Below are positions 1-6,549 of a stretch of DNA of 64,000 bases, piece after piece (the stretch's first letter is position 1; each line of letters begins with the position of its first letter). Source of the DNA: Yes71-27 sp040758635. GTDB taxonomy: Bacteria; Bacillota; Desulfotomaculia; Desulfotomaculales; Ammonificaceae. Both the position numbers and the translations under genes were made by a program. The stretch covers positions 8,304-72,303 of the forward strand of contig JBFLVI010000007.1 of the NCBI GenBank assembly GCA_040758635.1. The letters are read 5' to 3'. The notes under the pieces are model-generated. The model saw nothing but the letters and a program-made list of their open reading frames with translations. It ran no database searches and was not told the DNA's origin.

Positions 1-66
1 GAAAAAGGATTTTCCCGGTTGGTGTGGAAATACAAAACTCTGTCAGGCATCTTGCGGAAAGCCTGA
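1..66 (+). CDS. possible C-terminal tail of a gene entering from the left
   Basis: Frame 1 is open from the first base to a TGA at 64-66, giving about 21 residues that end in a basic stretch (GILRKA). The stop falls inside a hairpin that looks like a terminator. An open run this short is expected by chance fairly often, so this is only a possible gene end; no family is recognisable. Confidence 0.2.
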   Translation, partial: EKGFSRLVWKYKTLSGILRKA

Positions 67-94
67 ACCGCGGCCGCGGTTGCGGGCTTTTCTT
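61..94 (+). terminator. terminator-like hairpin with a 16-nt perfect palindrome
   Basis: GCCTG (61-65) can pair with CGGGC (83-87), enclosing the self-complementary AACCGCGGCCGCGGTT at 66-81, followed by TTTTCTT. It would end transcription arriving from the left, just upstream of the livG remnant. Confidence 0.45.
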
Positions 95-120
95 CAAGAG
101 GTGTAAGGGGTTCTTCGTAG

Positions 121-555
121 TTGAAACAACTGGTCGTCCGTGAACTTTCCCTCCATTTTGGTGGGGTCGCTGCGCTTTTCAACGTAAGCCTGGAGGTAAA
201 TAAAGGGGAAATCCTGGCGGTAATCGGGCCGAACGGTGCAGGTAAAACCAGCCTGTTAAACTGCATCAACGGTCTTTACCGCCCGAGTTCGGGACGGATC
301 ATCTTCAACGACTGCGATATCACGCGCTTTCCTCCGCACCGTCGGGCTAAACTCGGTATTTCCAGAACATTTCAGAACATTGAGCTTTTCAAGCGCCTGA
401 GCGTGCTCGACAACATAATGCTCGGTCGGCACCTGCACATGCGGTCGGGGATTCTGGCCAGCGGCATGTACTGGGGTTGGGCGCAGCGCGAGGAAGTGGT
501 GCATACCTACAAACTCCGGCCCGTCACAAAGCCGGTTGCCGCGGTGTTTACCTAA
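121..555 (+). pseudogene. livG: truncated branched-chain amino-acid ABC transporter ATPase (LivG-like)
   Basis: The first ~125 residues are a good LivG-type ABC ATPase: Walker A GPNGAGKT near residue 37 and the Q-loop SRTFQN near residue 80, followed by the LivG-typical GRHLHMRSGIL segment. Homology stops about residue 126 (near base 499) and a short unrelated tail runs to the stop. The ABC signature, Walker B and H-loop are all missing; LivG proteins are usually about 255 residues. It therefore cannot hydrolyse ATP as written. Start is TTG at 121. No other liv gene is next to it, so it is probably a relic of a deletion or rearrangement whose junction lies near 500. Confidence 0.8.
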
Positions 556-603
556 TAAAGCAGAAAACGGGCAGCACCCGTCTGCCGTTGGGAGGGAACC
601 GGG

Positions 604-1515
604 ATGGGGGAAGTGGAACCGAGGGTCAGGTTCAGGTGGTGGGTTTTTCTTTTAATCGGTCTTTTAATCGGCGGGATTGTCGTTCCGGCGGCGATTTTTC
701 TTTCCGGGCCGCGGCCCGGCGTTTACACGGGCGGGCAGGCGGTGATGTCGGAAGCGGCAAAAGAAGAACCCCTGATGGCGAAGGGGACGACGGCGCCGGG
801 CGGCATGGGGACCGGCGGTGAGCGCCTGGTGGTCAGGCGCAAAACCCTGCGCCTAGAGGTGAAGGACGCGGGTGCCGCCTACGCTGCGGTGGAAAAGATC
901 GCCGATAAAAACGGCGGGTTCATCATCAGCGCCAGCCTTTCTTCTCCGGACGGGGGGCCGGTCTACCCGCTGAAGGCTGCGCCGGAAGCCGTCCGTGGGC
1001 CCCTTTCGGGCACGATTGTGCTGAAGGTCCCGGTACAGCGGTATGGGGCGGCAATTAAGGAGCTGAAGGGGCTTGGCAAACTCCGGTCCGAGGAGGAAAC
1101 CGCGGAGGAGGTCACCGAGCGGCACATTGATTTGAACGCCCGGCTCCGGAACCTGAAGCGCCAGGAAGAGCGGTACCTCGAAATTCTTGATTCCGCCGTT
1201 AAGGTGGAGGAAATGCTCAAGGTGGAGGAGCAACTGGTGCGGATAAGGGGCGAGATCGAGTCGCTGCAAGCGCAGGTGGAATACCTGGAAAAGAGCGCCG
1301 CCATGGCGACGATCACCCTGGAACTCTCCGAGCCGGCCTCGGTGGCCATGCCGCTTATAGAGTGGGGCTTGGGGGATGCCTTCAAGACCGCCCTGCGGGG
1401 TTTTGTGGCGGTGGTCAATTTCTTCATCATTGCTGCGGGCACGCTTTTACCGCTGGCGATCGGCGGCCTTTTGGTCTGGCTGGTGGTTACGGCGCGCAGG
1501 AAACGGCGCGAATAA
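604..1515 (+). CDS. DUF4349 membrane-anchored protein
   Basis: 303 residues. A basic N-terminus is followed by a transmembrane segment (residues 11-33), an extracytoplasmic DUF4349 domain (about 80-250) with a long charged coiled-coil region around residues 165-220, and a second hydrophobic helix near 270-295 ending in a basic RRKRRE tail. DUF4349 proteins are putative lipoprotein or membrane proteins of unknown function. ATG at 604 follows a GGGAGGGAA ribosome site. The moaA ribosome site begins right after its stop, so the two may be cotranscribed. Family assignment is solid; function unknown. Confidence 0.8.
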   Translation: MGEVEPRVRFRWWVFLLIGLLIGGIVVPAAIFLSGPRPGVYTGGQAVMSEAAKEEPLMAKGTTAPGGMGTGGERLVVRRKTLRLEVKDAGAAYAAVEKIADKNGGFIISASLSSPDGGPVYPLKAAPEAVRGPLSGTIVLKVPVQRYGAAIKELKGLGKLRSEEETAEEVTERHIDLNARLRNLKRQEERYLEILDSAVKVEEMLKVEEQLVRIRGEIESLQAQVEYLEKSAAMATITLELSEPASVAMPLIEWGLGDAFKTALRGFVAVVNFFIIAAGTLLPLAIGGLLVWLVVTARRKRRE

Positions 1516-1534
1516 AGCAAGGAGGAACTCTGGT

Positions 1535-2500
1535 TTGCGGGACACGCACCAACGCGAAATAAACTACCTCCGGGTTTCGGTGACCGACCGGTGCAACCTC
1601 CGGTGCCGCTACTGCTTGCCGCCCGAAGGCGTGTCGCTGTTACCGCACGGTGAAATCCTTCGGCTGGAAGAAATTGAAAGGGTCGTGCGGGCGGCGACCT
1701 TGGTCGGGGTGAGGAAGGTGCGCCTGACCGGGGGCGAACCCCTGGTCCGCCAGGGTTTAGCGCGCCTGGTGAGCATGCTGGCGGAGATTCCGGAGATCGA
1801 CGACCTGGCGCTGACAACCAACGGAACGCTGCTCGCTTCCCGGGTCCGGGAGTTAAAGGGAGCGGGCCTGAAGCGGGTAAACGTCAGCCTGGACACTTTG
1901 CGGCCGGAGCGTTTTTCCTGGATCACGCGGGGCGGGGAACTCGGCGACGTCTTCCGGGGCATCGAGGCTGCGCTGGAATTTGCGCTACACCCGGTGAAAC
2001 TCAACGCGGTGGTAATCGAGGGTTTCAACGCCGACGAGGTCGTTGACCTGGCGCGGCTCACGCTGGAACGGCCGTTGCACGTGCGCTTCATCGAGTTGAT
2101 GCCTTTCGGCCCGGCCGGGGAGTGGGCGAAAACCGGTTTCGTTTCAACCGCGCAAGTCCGGGCGGAGCTCGAAGCCGCCTTCGGGACGTTGATAGAAGTG
2201 AGTAAACCCGCCGGAGGCGGCCCGGCGCGCTACTACCGCATCGCCGGAGCGGCCGGAACTATCGGTTTTATCAGCGGGGTGAGCGGGCACATCTGCTCCC
2301 GGTGCAACCGGCTGCGCCTGACGGCTGCCGGAAAACTGCGCACCTGCCTTTTCGGCACGGAAGAGGTGGAGTTCAAAGAGCCGCTGCGTTCGGGGGCTAC
2401 GCTTGCCGAACTGGCGGAGTTGTTCGTCCAGGCGGTGCGGAAAAAAGCCGCGCGAAAAACAGCTCCCGGCGGCGAAGCAATGGTGAAAATCGGGGGGTAG
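1535..2500 (+). CDS. moaA: GTP 3',8-cyclase MoaA (molybdenum cofactor biosynthesis)
   Basis: Radical-SAM enzyme that converts GTP to 3',8-cyclo-GTP, the first step of molybdopterin synthesis. The N-terminal cluster motif CNLRCRYC lies near residues 20-27, GGEPL follows in the SAM site, and the C-terminal second 4Fe-4S site is CSRCNRLRL with a further Cys in LRTCLF. 321 residues, normal for the family. I chose TTG at 1535 because GGAGGA lies at 1521-1526; the frame is open further upstream but overlaps the preceding gene. The cofactor would serve the formate dehydrogenase 4 kb downstream. No other moa or moe gene is adjacent. Confidence 0.95.
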   Translation: MRDTHQREINYLRVSVTDRCNLRCRYCLPPEGVSLLPHGEILRLEEIERVVRAATLVGVRKVRLTGGEPLVRQGLARLVSMLAEIPEIDDLALTTNGTLLASRVRELKGAGLKRVNVSLDTLRPERFSWITRGGELGDVFRGIEAALEFALHPVKLNAVVIEGFNADEVVDLARLTLERPLHVRFIELMPFGPAGEWAKTGFVSTAQVRAELEAAFGTLIEVSKPAGGGPARYYRIAGAAGTIGFISGVSGHICSRCNRLRLTAAGKLRTCLFGTEEVEFKEPLRSGATLAELAELFVQAVRKKAARKTAPGGEAMVKIGG

Positions 2501-2525
2501 CAGGAGGCCGGCGGTCGGGCTTTAG

Positions 2526-2556
2526 TTCACGAACACCCCGGTTTGTGAATTATTCT
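2526..2556. terminator. bidirectional terminator between moaA and spoIID
   Basis: TTCACGAAC (2526-2534) pairs with GTTTGTGAA (2541-2549) around a 6-nt loop with one G-U pair. It is followed by a pyrimidine/T-rich run on the plus strand and sits between two convergent genes. Confidence 0.55.
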
Positions 2557-2561
2557 CTTTT

Positions 2562-3533
2562 CTACCAGAGCTTGACTATATCCACGTTCTTGAAGTAGTA
2601 GCGAATGATTTCCTCCGCCTTTTTGCCCCGGCGGGCCATTTCCAGCGCGCCCCACTGGCTCATACCCACCCCATGCCCGAACCCTTTTCCTTCAAAAATG
2701 ACTCTGTCACCCTCGACGCGGGCGCTTGTAAGCAGGGTTGATTTCATCCGGGTGCTCCCCAGCGCCGTCCGCAGTTCACAGGCGTTTACTTCCGCGGTGC
2801 CGATGCGCAGGCGGGTGGCACGGCCCGACGGCCCTCTTTCGCTTACGGTGAGCGTATTGAAATCGCCAACCTGCCGGCCGAGCTTTTGAACCGCCTCACG
2901 TACCTCCTGCTTGGTAAAAACCGCGTGCCAGCGTTGGAATTCCTTCGGGGCGGTCGGTCCTTCGCCCGACTTTACCACCTGGGTGTACGGCGGTTCAGGA
3001 TGTTCGTAGTTCAAACCTTCCTTTGCGGTCGCGGTCATTCCCCCGGCGTGGGAGTGAAACCAGGCGTTGATATACCGGCCGTTATACGCCGCTACCTTGC
3101 CCCGTGTCGTCCGCACGGCCCAGCGGACGCGCTGGTTGATATTCTGGGGATTCCAGGCCTGCGCCTCCTCAAAGGCGGTGGAGATGTGGGCTTCCGGGTT
3201 AAGGTCTGACCGCTTGTGGGTTTCAACAAACTGCAGGGCGTAGGTGCGCGCCAGAATGGCCTGGGCGGCCAGCGCTTCGGCGGGAAACCAGTTCTTCATT
3301 TCGCCCGCCACCGTTCCCATCACGTACTCCTCGAGGGGCATTTCCCTTACTGTGCGGGTTTCGGTTACGAAGACCTTGAGCCGCGGTTCTTTCCCCGGTC
3401 CGCGGCTGATTTCCCGGGGGATGTCGGGGCGCGGCACCGGCTTGCGGGCGCCTTCGGGTGCACATCCGGAGAAAAGCCCGGCAACCAGTGCGCCTGCCAG
3501 CAGCAGGGTGAGCCACCTGGACTTGATGCGCAT
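2562..3533 (-). CDS. spoIID: SpoIID/LytB-domain lipoprotein (stage II sporulation protein D)
   Basis: 323 residues. The N-terminus is a lipoprotein signal with lipobox LFSGC (Cys about residue 24), so it is exported and lipid-anchored. The SpoIID domain (about 60-320) carries the family hallmark GEMKNWFPAEALAAQAILARTYAL, which holds the likely catalytic Glu, and the C-terminal GFGHGVGMSQWGA. SpoIID proteins are lytic transglycosylases acting on peptidoglycan during engulfment; a lipoprotein version may be a vegetative or secondary paralogue. ATG at 3533 has GGAGG upstream. It is divergent from ddl. Confidence 0.85.
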   Translation of the reverse strand: MRIKSRWLTLLLAGALVAGLFSGCAPEGARKPVPRPDIPREISRGPGKEPRLKVFVTETRTVREMPLEEYVMGTVAGEMKNWFPAEALAAQAILARTYALQFVETHKRSDLNPEAHISTAFEEAQAWNPQNINQRVRWAVRTTRGKVAAYNGRYINAWFHSHAGGMTATAKEGLNYEHPEPPYTQVVKSGEGPTAPKEFQRWHAVFTKQEVREAVQKLGRQVGDFNTLTVSERGPSGRATRLRIGTAEVNACELRTALGSTRMKSTLLTSARVEGDRVIFEGKGFGHGVGMSQWGALEMARRGKKAEEIIRYYFKNVDIVKLW

Positions 3534-3788
3534 AGCGATTCCTCCATCGGGACCGGCGAAACCGGCGTTTTGGCTCTGCCACGCCGGCGGGCGGCGGATT
3601 TCCGGCCGGAGTTGCTTCCCGGCGACTGTGCGTTCCGGATCGGCGTGGGATAACTGTCCCCATATAGCTTCTCCCCCGGACGCCGGTTTTATAGCAGGGA
3701 AGGCCCGAAGTTTTCCGTGCCGCGGGAAAGGGATTTTGGCCGGAGAAAAAGAATAGATTGTAGGGATACTGGTGAAGGAGGCGTCTTC

Positions 3789-4769
3789 GTGCGGGTCGGG
3801 GTTTTGTGCGGCGGGTGGTCGGCGGAGCGGGAAATCTCCCTTAAATCAGGGGAGGCGGTGTACCGGGCGCTCCTGGAGAAGGGTTGGGATGCGGTGAAGG
3901 TTGACGTGGGGCCCGATGTGGTCGGGGAGTTGCGGGCGGCGCGGGTGGATGTCGCTTTCATCGCCCTGCACGGCAAGGGCGGTGAAGACGGGAGCATCCA
4001 GGGGCTGTTAGAGATCATGGGCATCCCTTACACGGGTCCGGGGATTCTGGCCAGTGCGCTGGCGATGAACAAGGCGGCGACGAAGCGGATGCTGGTTGCG
4101 GAAGGGCTTCCTACTCCACCCTCCCTTACGCTGGAACAGGGGGCGGGAGACCTCCGGGCGCTGGCCGGGCGGGTGTTGCGGGAGATGTCGCTGCCGGTGG
4201 TGGTCAAGCCCGCGACGCAGGGTTCTTCCGTCGGGATGGAAATTGTGCGCGGGGAAGAGGGGCTGGAATCCGCGCTGGCCGGGGCCTTCCGGTACGACCC
4301 GGTGGTGCTGGTAGAGAAGTTTATACCCGGCACGGAGGTAACGGCGGCCGTCCTGGGGAATGCGCGGCCGGTGGTTTTACCGCTGATCGAAATCGTTTCC
4401 GCGAAGGGGGTTTACGACTACGAGGCCAAGTACACGCCGGGGATGAGCGACCACCTGATCCCGCCCAGGCTTGCGGACGGCGTCCAGCGGCGGGTGGCGG
4501 AGATCGCGCTTGCCGCCTATAAACTTCTCGGTTGCCGGGGTTTCTCCCGGGTGGACTTCATCGTCGGGGAGGATTTGCAGCCTTACGTGCTCGAAGTAAA
4601 CACGATCCCCGGGCTCACCGAAGTGAGCCTTTTCCCAGACGCGGCACGGGCGGCCGGCATTTCCTTCGGGGATCTGGTGGAGCGCCTCATCGCGCTGGCA
4701 CTGGGAAAAGAAGAAGCGTGCCAGGAGAGTGTTGTAAAACAAATAAATTTCGGTAGAAAAATTACCTAA
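3789..4769 (+). CDS. ddl: D-alanine--D-alanine ligase
   Basis: ATP-grasp enzyme that joins two D-Ala for peptidoglycan precursor synthesis. It starts MRVGVLCGGWSAEREISLKSG, the standard Ddl N-terminus (family VLxGGxSxEREVSLxSG), and has the ATP-grasp elements VVKPATQGSS and the C-terminal VDFIVGEDLQPYVLEVNTIPGLTE that binds Mg2+ and substrate. GTG at 3789 follows AAGGAGG. The protein is 326 residues; the last 15-20 (CQESVVKQINFGRKIT) are unlike Ddl and are encoded by the beginning of a dispersed repeat region (motif GAGTGTTGTAAAAC at about 4728), so the repeat seems to have replaced the original 3' end. Confidence 0.95.
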   Translation: MRVGVLCGGWSAEREISLKSGEAVYRALLEKGWDAVKVDVGPDVVGELRAARVDVAFIALHGKGGEDGSIQGLLEIMGIPYTGPGILASALAMNKAATKRMLVAEGLPTPPSLTLEQGAGDLRALAGRVLREMSLPVVVKPATQGSSVGMEIVRGEEGLESALAGAFRYDPVVLVEKFIPGTEVTAAVLGNARPVVLPLIEIVSAKGVYDYEAKYTPGMSDHLIPPRLADGVQRRVAEIALAAYKLLGCRGFSRVDFIVGEDLQPYVLEVNTIPGLTEVSLFPDAARAAGISFGDLVERLIALALGKEEACQESVVKQINFGRKIT

Positions 4770-4802
4770 CGGCTTTCGGTGGTTAAACTTAGTAAATATC
4801 CT

Positions 4803-4925
4803 GGAGGCTGCGAAAAACAAGCATAGCGCGGAAGGCGAAGCCGGCCGGCGCGGAGCGTACATGGAGGTACGTGAGCACCGGACGGCGAGCCTGACAAAGC
4901 TAGGCGCAGTTTTGCAGCAGCCTCC
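4803..4925 (+). repeat. structured intergenic element, copy 1 (123 nt)
   Basis: Closed by a perfect 9-bp stem GGAGGCTGC (4803-4811) / GCAGCCTCC (4917-4925), then GAAAAAC opposite GTTTTG. Inside are an internal stem 4842-4848/4878-4884, an apical hairpin CGTAC-6-GTACG (4856-4871) and a hairpin GCCTG...TAGGC. A second copy at 41090-41212 has the same length and changed but still complementary stems; a third element at 30315-30447 shares the closing stem and A-rich segment. A partly conserved motif (GAGTGTTGTAAAAC) lies about 75 nt upstream. It ends against the deoC ribosome site. Function unknown: cis-regulatory RNA or small mobile palindrome. Confidence 0.75.
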
Positions 4926-4942
4926 TAGGGGGAGTGACGGGG

Positions 4943-5659
4943 TTGCAGCTGGTGCGGGAGGAGTTTTTGCGAATGATTGACCACACGCTGCTGCGCCCGG
5001 AGGCAACGCGCGGGGACGTCAAGCGGTTGTGCCGGGAGGCGGTTGCGTGCGGCTTCGGTGCCGTCTGTGTAAATCCGGCTTACGTACCGGTGGCGGCGCG
5101 GGAGTTGGCAGGTTCGCCGGTTAGAGTCTGTACGGTGGTCGGTTTCCCGCTCGGCGCCACGAGCACGGCGGCAAAGGTGGCAGAAGTGAAGTGCGCCGTA
5201 GCCGACGGGGCAGTTGAGTTCGACGTCGTACTGAATATCGGCGCGCTCAAGGACCGGGAGTTTACCTATTTGGAAAACGAGCTGGGCGAAGTCGTCGCGG
5301 CGGCCCGCGAAGCAGGGGGTGGCGCGCTGGTGAAGGTCATTCTCGAGACCGCCCTTTTGACCGGGGAGGAGAAGCTCCTGGGATGCCGCCTGGCGGTAGG
5401 CGGGGGGGCGGATTTCGTAAAGACTTCCACCGGGTTTGGCCCGGGCGGGGCAACGGCGGCCGACGTCCGGTTGCTGCGGAGCGCGGTGGGTACAAAATTG
5501 GGGGTAAAGGCGGCGGGGGGAATTCGCGATTTGGCGACCGCGTTGGAGATGATTGCCGCCGGAGCGAGCCGCATCGGGACAAGCTCCGGGGTGAAAATCT
5601 TCCAGGAGTGGGAAACAGGCGCGGCCGGAGCGGGAAGGGAAGGAGTGGAGCGAAATTGA
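4943..5659 (+). CDS. deoC: deoxyribose-phosphate aldolase
   Basis: Class I aldolase cleaving 2-deoxyribose 5-phosphate to glyceraldehyde 3-phosphate and acetaldehyde in nucleoside salvage. With the TTG start at 4943 the protein is 238 residues. The Schiff-base Lys is K160 in FVKTSTGF, the proton-relay residues D94 (EFDVVLNIG) and K189 (VKAAGGIRD) are present. TTG 4943 is preferred over GTG 4934 because AGGGGGAG (4927-4934) is correctly spaced only for the TTG. The structured element ends one base before this ribosome site, and its CCTCC can pair with it. A 24-codon ORF overlaps its stop. Confidence 0.93.
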   Translation: MQLVREEFLRMIDHTLLRPEATRGDVKRLCREAVACGFGAVCVNPAYVPVAARELAGSPVRVCTVVGFPLGATSTAAKVAEVKCAVADGAVEFDVVLNIGALKDREFTYLENELGEVVAAAREAGGGALVKVILETALLTGEEKLLGCRLAVGGGADFVKTSTGFGPGGATAADVRLLRSAVGTKLGVKAAGGIRDLATALEMIAAGASRIGTSSGVKIFQEWETGAAGAGREGVERN

Positions 5660-5730
5660 ACTGGAAAACCTTGCTTTTGATTTTGCTGGTGGCGGTGCTG
5701 GCCGGGCTCTGGTACTTCTTATCCCCTTGA
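5656..5730 (+). CDS. 24-residue single-pass membrane peptide
   Basis: TTG at 5656 overlaps the deoC stop (5657-5659) as TTGA, with GGAAGGAGTGGAG just upstream, so translational coupling is plausible. The peptide (MNWKTLLLILLVAVLAGLWY plus four residues) is almost one transmembrane helix with a Lys near its start, ending at TGA 5728. Short one-helix proteins like this exist in Firmicutes but I recognise no family. The stop codon lies inside the following hairpin. Confidence 0.45.
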   Translation: MNWKTLLLILLVAVLAGLWYFLSP

Positions 5731-5765
5731 GGCCCGCGCGGCAGGTGCTGAGGGCCTCAGCACGG
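5728..5765 (+). terminator. hairpin after deoC and the small ORF
   Basis: TGAGGCCC (5728-5735) pairs perfectly with GGGCCTCA (5752-5759). A weak T-tract (GGGATTTTAA) follows, so termination may be partial. Confidence 0.4.
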
Positions 5766-5779
5766 GATTTTAACGCGGG

Positions 5780-5808
5780 TTGTCTTCCGGTCCGAATTTG
5801 GGTATCAT
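5780..5808 (+). promoter_or_regulatory. sigma-A-type promoter of the His-rich gene
   Basis: TTGTCT (5780-5785), 17-nt spacer, TATCAT (5803-5808); the start codon is about 60 nt downstream. Confidence 0.55.
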
Positions 5809-5869
5809 TTTTGGTAGGACAACCCGCCGACGGACGGCGGTAAAACTTCTAAGTAAGGAGTGATGGTTG

Positions 5870-6100
5870 ATGCCTCATTGCCACTGCCATAGCGAAAAAG
5901 AAAAGCATTTCCACGAACACACCCATCCGGCGTACCGGCATTCGCACCCGCACCGGCACGGGAACTTAGTGCACGAGCACGAACACACCCACCCGGCGGT
6001 CACGCACAGCCACGAGCACGAGCACAGCGCGGCCGGGGAACACGGCGCCGTGCACAGCGACCACGACCACCACGAGGAAGAGCATACCCACCCGCATTAA
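5870..6100 (+). CDS. histidine-rich metal-binding protein
   Basis: 76 residues, 27 of them His (about 35%), with Glu/Asp and two Cys near the N-terminus (PHCHCHSE). Two loose repeats of the form HEHTHPA...HSH run through it. There is no signal peptide, so it should be cytoplasmic. Such sequences bind Ni2+, Zn2+, Cu or Co2+; Hpn-like nickel storage is an attractive role because the window encodes a NiFe hydrogenase, but the metal is inferred only. ATG 5870 is chosen over TTG 5867 from AAGGAG at 5855-5860. It has its own promoter and terminator, so it is a single-gene unit. Confidence 0.75.
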   Translation: MPHCHCHSEKEKHFHEHTHPAYRHSHPHRHGNLVHEHEHTHPAVTHSHEHEHSAAGEHGAVHSDHDHHEEEHTHPH

Positions 6101-6117
6101 CGCGCCTTCTTGTCGAG

Positions 6118-6158
6118 AAAAAACCGCGCACTCGGGAAGAGTGGGCGGTTTTTTTTTG
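6118..6158 (+). terminator. strong Rho-independent terminator
   Basis: CCGCGCACTC (6124-6133) / GAGTGGGCGG (6139-6148) with one G-G mismatch, flanked by an A-run and nine T. It ends the His-rich gene. Confidence 0.85.
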
Positions 6159-6306
6159 GTACCTTCCGGTTACTGAAGCCCGGAAAACCGGAATGCAAAA
6201 GTTTTTTGTTCCCGCCTTACGGTTCCCTCTCAATCGAACCGGAAAACCTGCCGAATTTATTTAAAAGAAATTTGTCATTGGTAGGCTTAAAAGTTGTCAA
6301 TTTCTA

Positions 6307-6335
6307 TTGCTTTTATCAAAATTTTGTCGTAGAAT
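6307..6335 (+). promoter_or_regulatory. candidate promoter for the formate dehydrogenase operon
   Basis: TTGCTT (6307-6312), 17-nt spacer, TAGAAT (6330-6335) in an AT-rich stretch that contrasts with the GC-rich surroundings. It predicts a 5' leader of about 200 nt before the ATG at 6550. Confidence 0.5.
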
Positions 6336-6399
6336 TAGTTAAAATAGATGAATTTTATTCCTTGGAACCTAACGCATGACAAACTTTGATCTTTCTTCC

Positions 6400-6488
6400 G
6401 CAAAAGGCTTGGGATCCAGTCTCATCTGGTTGTTTCCTGGTGCGGCTGGCCCAAGAACAAAGGCGGAAGCCAAAGGAGGTGTTTTTGC
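6400..6488 (+). ncRNA. structured fdh leader, candidate Moco/Tuco riboswitch
   Basis: GCAAAA (6400) can pair with TTTTGC (6483-6488); inside it CTTGGG (6408-6413) pairs with CCCAAG (6450-6455), enclosing CCAG-6-CTGG, and a separate GGC-GGAA-GCC hairpin (6462-6471) has a GNRA loop followed by AAAGGAGG. The Moco motif is a known leader of molybdopterin enzymes and moa genes, and the gene below is one. Membership is from memory of the motif and needs a covariance-model search. Confidence 0.45.
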
Positions 6489-6549
6489 CCGGGAAGAAAC
6501 GTAATCATACTGGCCGACATCCACTTTCGATACCGAAAGGAGGAAAGTT

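Noticed and set aside
4377..5006. Long minus-strand frame across the ddl-deoC gap, similar to one at 41033-41305
   Set aside because: The shared peptide comes from the two copies of the structured repeat; differences preserve base pairing, not protein sequence, and both overlap real genes or leaders.
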